From contig JBCCHF010000030.1 of assembly GCA_039028895.1 (NCBI GenBank), positions 20,873 to 84,872 on the forward strand: DNA of 64,000 nt, written 5' to 3'. The position numbers were made by a program, and so were the translations under genes. A model generated the notes under the pieces. The model was not told the origin of the DNA. It did no database searches and was given only the letters and a program-made list of their open reading frames with translations. This stretch comes from JAHDCJ01 sp039028895 (GTDB lineage Bacteria; Bacteroidota; Bacteroidia; Chitinophagales; Saprospiraceae). The first letter of the stretch is position 1. Each line of letters opens with the position of its first letter. Below, in pieces: positions 60,655 to 64,000 of the stretch.

Positions 60655-61410
60655 TTACTTATTGCCAGGAATTGTGTAATAGGATTTAATTTGAAGGTAC
60701 AATTTGTTTGGATCCAGCGTTTTATCCTCAATAATATCTGTGATTTCTCTTTGCTCAACATCAATCAGGTATTCAATCAATACTCTTGACTTTACATATT
60801 CCCTAGGGGTCATTGAATGGTATTCTGTTATTAGCCATTCATCTTCGTTAGATTCTAATTTTTGTACTAAATCTGATAGATGATATCCTTCCTGTTCTCT
60901 TATCGGTCTATAGGAAATATATTCCGAATAACCTTCATTTATCCAGAAGGGGGTAATCATTCTAAAGTTTTTATAATAGTCGGGGTACATTTGACTATGA
61001 ACCCCCTCATGACTAATAACCTGAACGAGATTTAGCCATTCGTAAGCATTATGTTTTTCCCCAAGAACACCGGTTTTGAAGTTGGGTGTAGCCGCATAAA
61101 TATGTTTTTCAAACTTTGAAAATGCTATATTCTTTCTACCCAATAGCCTGATTAGCTTTTCGTAAAAAGTACCTTTGATAAAAAATAATTCGAACCGATT
61201 GTCGTCATTATGGAAAGCACTTTCCTGAAGGTTTGATAGCACAGAATCCAGTACGATTTTTACAGATTCATCTATTTCAATTGCCTTGTTTGAATAAATG
61301 GTAAACGATTTATAGGCTCCCACTTTTCCAATAAACAGCTTGGGGAATTGAACGATAACCACGGTCAATACCAGTAAAAATAAAGCCGAAAGGATTACTT
61401 TTTTGAGCAT
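60655..61410 (-). CDS. Membrane-anchored gluzincin-like zinc peptidase
   Basis: A 251-residue protein with one N-terminal helix (VILSALFLLVLTVVIVQF). The zinc motif HExxH is H134-E-G-V-H138 in VISHEGVHSQMY, and a second Glu is in WINEGYSEY (E159), as in peptidases of the MA clan (gluzincins). The GILF-type flanks and the RPIREQEGYHL segment fit small basal MA-like peptidases. It is probably extracytoplasmic. It lies 30 bases after the serine hydrolase on the same strand. Confidence 0.65.
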   Translation of the reverse strand: MLKKVILSALFLLVLTVVIVQFPKLFIGKVGAYKSFTIYSNKAIEIDESVKIVLDSVLSNLQESAFHNDDNRFELFFIKGTFYEKLIRLLGRKNIAFSKFEKHIYAATPNFKTGVLGEKHNAYEWLNLVQVISHEGVHSQMYPDYYKNFRMITPFWINEGYSEYISYRPIREQEGYHLSDLVQKLESNEDEWLITEYHSMTPREYVKSRVLIEYLIDVEQREITDIIEDKTLDPNKLYLQIKSYYTIPGNK

Positions 61411-61440
61411 GCCTTTTGTTGAATAATTATTTGTGCTCTT

Positions 61441-63096
61441 TTAATCGGTTTTGTTGAAAATTACATTCTTTATGCGCCGATTTTCAACATTTAGTCCGAT
61501 TACGTTATTGTCGTTATCTCTTATGACTTTAATATGGTAAGAGTCCATCATTCTCAGATAGTCTTGCATAATCAGTTTGGACATTCTTTCCCGTCCGTTT
61601 TTTGTCAATGTATAGCTGTCGTCTTCAACATATTGCAGGATTATTTCTGTGTCGGTTTCATCATTATAAAATCTGCCATTAAGGTCATTTTTGTCAAAAA
61701 TTCCGAGGGTTGTATTTGGCAATTTAGCGTATGATGCTGGTTTTTGGCCAAGGCCGTAAATTGTGAACTTTTGATCGGGTTGGCCAATGTTCGTAAAATT
61801 CATTTTAAGACCCTGTATGGTTTCATACGCAAATAGCCCGCCTTCCTCGTTGATCAACTTTACGGGATCACGCTGATAAATTTCTCGATAAACGGAACCG
61901 TCTTTTTCTGTAATTCTGATAAGCGATCCTTCATCTTTTTTGTAGTAGCCCAATATGTCCTGAATACTTTTTATTTCCTCAATTTCTTCCGGATCCTCAG
62001 GATAGGCTTTATTGTCTTTTTCCAGACCCATGACCTGGTCAACGACTTGCCAGGCTAAATAGTTGGCGGGCACGTTCCGGTTGTTGGACATGACCACAAT
62101 CGATAATTTTTCTGTTGGGAACCGGAGGAAAGTAGCGTTGAAAGCGCCTGTAACGCCATCATGAAAAACGTAATTCAATTCATTATAGGTGTCAAAAAAG
62201 AGGCCATAACCGTATCCGTTTTCGATTGAGCTATTGAGTGGTGATTGGCTTTCATTGATTAATTTTTCTGAAAGGTACTTGCCGTCATTTTCCTGCACGA
62301 TCTGTTCCCATTTGAGCTGATCCTGCAAATTGGTATATAGTGCTCCATCTCCGTGAACGTCGGTGATGGTAGGTTCTTCGCGCCAACCATTCCAGTTACC
62401 ATATGGCCGTGCCTTGTTAGGGATGATCTCCGAATATTTAGTAAGGAAATTGGTATTGGTCATGTCCAACTCTTCAAACATGGTTTCTGCAAATATGCCA
62501 AAGTTTTGACCCGTTACCTCTTTTACGATTTCTGTCAACAGGATATAATTAGAATTGCTGTAAACATATTCTGTTCCGGGAATAAAGTTCAGATCTTTTT
62601 GACCTTTTAGCAGTTCCATGACATCGGCGTTGTCGATAAATTGTCTCCACCAGCTTTTGCCTTTGAGTGCCATCAGATCGCAATAATCTCTGATACCACT
62701 GGTATGGGTTAGCAGATTGGATATGGTGATTTTATGCTGGATGTTTTCGTGAATGCCCGGCAGGTATTTTCTGAAGTCATCATTGAGGTTAAGTTTTCCC
62801 TGGTCAATGAGCTTTAATATACATAGGGCGGTAAACTGTTTGGCATTTGATGCAATGTTGAATCGGGTATTTTTATTTACTTCTATTTTATGCTCGAGGT
62901 TGGCGTATCCTAAATAATGTTCATAGGTAATCTGCCCGTCTTTAACAATACCAACTGCTAAACCCGGTAAATCATCATTTGAATGTTGATAGAGGATCTT
63001 TGTGATTTTTTCGGGATCAAAATCCTGCTTAAGTTGAGCGAATAGATTTGCAGTTAGAGCAAGGGATAATACCAAAAATAGATTATGCTTTTTCAT
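61441..63096 (-). CDS. Beta-lactamase-family serine hydrolase with C-terminal domain
   Basis: A 551-residue exported enzyme: signal MKKHNLFLVLSLALTANLFA. The class C beta-lactamase domain (about 30-360) has the SxxK motif S83-N-A-K86 in NIASNAKQFTAL and the YxN motif Y179-S-N in YVYSNSNYILL. HDGVTGAFNATF stands in place of the KTG. A C-terminal extension (about 370-551) is beta-rich with charged turns (SKLIMQDYLRMMDSYHIKVI), typical of Bacteroidota D-aminopeptidase/esterase-like members. It is probably a periplasmic esterase or peptidase. The gluzincin-like gene is just downstream. Confidence 0.85.
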   Translation of the reverse strand: MKKHNLFLVLSLALTANLFAQLKQDFDPEKITKILYQHSNDDLPGLAVGIVKDGQITYEHYLGYANLEHKIEVNKNTRFNIASNAKQFTALCILKLIDQGKLNLNDDFRKYLPGIHENIQHKITISNLLTHTSGIRDYCDLMALKGKSWWRQFIDNADVMELLKGQKDLNFIPGTEYVYSNSNYILLTEIVKEVTGQNFGIFAETMFEELDMTNTNFLTKYSEIIPNKARPYGNWNGWREEPTITDVHGDGALYTNLQDQLKWEQIVQENDGKYLSEKLINESQSPLNSSIENGYGYGLFFDTYNELNYVFHDGVTGAFNATFLRFPTEKLSIVVMSNNRNVPANYLAWQVVDQVMGLEKDNKAYPEDPEEIEEIKSIQDILGYYKKDEGSLIRITEKDGSVYREIYQRDPVKLINEEGGLFAYETIQGLKMNFTNIGQPDQKFTIYGLGQKPASYAKLPNTTLGIFDKNDLNGRFYNDETDTEIILQYVEDDSYTLTKNGRERMSKLIMQDYLRMMDSYHIKVIRDNDNNVIGLNVENRRIKNVIFNKTD

Positions 63097-63168
63097 GATA
63101 TTGATTTTGGGGCGAATCTAAAGTGATAACAGGCTTACGTCGCTCCAAATTACCATTTGAACCCAATT

Positions 63169-63873
63169 TTAAAGTTGATTTTTTGCAATGAACTGTTTTG
63201 GTGTAATGCCAGTGTGTTTTTTGAAAGCCCGATTAAAAGTAGTCTTGGAGTTAAAGCCACAATCCAGGGCGATTGCTAGTAAGGTGTTACGCGTGTGCTC
63301 CCCTTTGTTCAGTTTGTCTATGACCGCCTCTGCCCGTCGTTCATTAACAAAATCGTTGAAGTTCATTTTGAATTCCTGGTTGATGGCTTTTGAAATGATA
63401 TTCCGATTTGTGTTCAAAAGATTGGCCAGGTCAGTCAAGGTCAGGTTTGGGTTTTTAAAGGGGTCTTCCGTTTCAAAAAGGTAGGTGATTTTTTGTTTCC
63501 AATCTTCAAGGTCCGGAGCATCTTCTACTTCGTTATTTGTGCCGCTTGTTTCTTCAAGTGCCAGTGGCTCTATATCATTTAGAATGTCAGGCGCTAAATT
63601 TATGTTTGCTTTTATGGTATTGGAATATCCTGTAATAGAAATGTACAACAACAAGATTGAGAAGCATAGGTAATACCAATATTTACTGCCAAACTGTCCC
63701 CATTCTGGATTCAAAATAAAAAACAGCACTCTAAGTATCAGGATCATGCTAAACGCAATTGCGAAATGTTTGACCCACTTAAAGGCGATTTCGTCTGCAA
63801 AACTGACTTCCTGCACTGATAATTTTCTATAGTTGTTGTAGTGCTTTAGGCTCAAAAATAAATAGAACAACAT
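63169..63873 (-). CDS. AraC family regulator, apparently N-terminally shortened
   Basis: A 234-residue protein. The C-terminal 100 residues are an AraC DNA-binding domain: NLTLTDLANLLNTNRNIISKAINQEF and LLAIALDCGFNSKTTFNRAFKKHTG with PKQFI. Before it are two or three hydrophobic segments (MLFYLFLSLKHY, HFAIAFSMILILRVLFFI, YYLCFSILLLYISITGY). Related regulators have six to eight membrane helices. Here the first ATG (63873) comes after the middle of that domain, and a TGA stops the frame about 35 bases upstream. The gene may be a truncated allele or a short form. Confidence 0.72.
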   Translation of the reverse strand: MLFYLFLSLKHYNNYRKLSVQEVSFADEIAFKWVKHFAIAFSMILILRVLFFILNPEWGQFGSKYWYYLCFSILLLYISITGYSNTIKANINLAPDILNDIEPLALEETSGTNNEVEDAPDLEDWKQKITYLFETEDPFKNPNLTLTDLANLLNTNRNIISKAINQEFKMNFNDFVNERRAEAVIDKLNKGEHTRNTLLAIALDCGFNSKTTFNRAFKKHTGITPKQFIAKNQL

Positions 63874-63948
63874 GGAGATTAAACAGCTTGTAAAAGATTG
63901 TGCCGTTCAGAATCTAAGGTTTCAAGATTTTTGCTACTTTCTGAACTG

Positions 63949-64000
63949 CTAAGCATTTTCCAGTATCTGAGTGAGTTTTTTAAATATTGAATAATCATCA
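63949..64000 (-). CDS. Partial gene end at the window edge
   Basis: The minus frame from the right edge reads DDYSIFKKLTQILENA and then TAG at 63949-63951. It looks like the C-terminal helix of a protein that begins beyond the window. It is only 16 residues, so chance is possible. Confidence 0.3.
   Translation of the reverse strand, partial: DDYSIFKKLTQILENA

Noticed and set aside
1..64000. CRISPR arrays, insertion sequences, tRNA or rRNA genes
   Set aside because: I saw no repeated spacers, transposase-like frames, terminal inverted repeats or cloverleaf-type sequences. A tRNA search tool was not available.

Overview
The window reads as chromosomal DNA of a free-living, Gram-negative member of the Bacteroidota, probably a Cytophagales-like marine or soil bacterium. 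The evidence is three secreted proteins with C-terminal Por/T9SS sorting tails, many lipoproteins, LytTR and membrane AraC regulators, TAnnTTTG-type promoter boxes and weak Shine-Dalgarno sites. No rRNA, tRNA, CRISPR array, insertion sequence, prophage or integrase was seen. The genus assignment is inference only.

Layout. 1-17.6 kb is almost all on the minus strand: a truncated secreted protein, a methyltransferase, a decayed DsbD-like tail, an ARPP-1 (DUF6569) lipoprotein and a DUF4846 protein. Next comes a probable operon of GNAT, AEC transporter, cupin, frameshifted small membrane protein and MBL-rhodanese sulfur enzyme. After that are a DUF4437 cupin lipoprotein, a Crp/DinB/ANT(6)-like group, an MBOAT-SGNH acyl-transfer pair, and a divergent HxlR/SnoaL-like pair with two operator dyads around the promoter. 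15-27 kb holds PAP2, a serine hydrolase, a T9SS cargo, a ceramidase, an SCP2-like/cupin protein, a LytTR regulator next to a class III cyclase, a tandem S1 protein and a second PAP2 protein. 27-32.5 kb is a polysaccharide region: a beta-helix T9SS protein, a GH26-like and a GH113-like glycosidase, and a YHYH lipoprotein.

32.5-38 kb (plus strand) holds a BlaI-M56 regulatory pair with two operator dyads. It is followed by an exosortase H locus: an IPTL-CTERM substrate, the exosortase and a second membrane protein overlapping it. 38-53.4 kb holds a TPR histidine kinase, small stress or signalling proteins, a serine hydrolase, a membrane winged-helix regulator, an inositol-phosphatase-like enzyme with an APH-like kinase, and a 1281-residue T9SS beta-propeller protein. 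53.5-64 kb holds three small lipoproteins, a caspase-like protease fused to a MoxR-type AAA+ ATPase, an amino-acid permease with cytosolic EIIA-like and TrkA-C-like domains, an SDR, a gluzincin-like protein, another serine hydrolase and an AraC regulator that looks N-terminally shortened.

The strongest leads for new biology are the solo caspase-MoxR fusion (55.3-57.0 kb) and the compact exosortase H module, whose substrate carries an unusual membrane extension after the sorting signal (35.5-37.9 kb). Secondary leads are the A8 frameshift gene (5.1-5.3 kb), the HxlR and BlaI operator pairs, and the permease fused to an EIIA-like domain that seems to lack its phospho-histidine.
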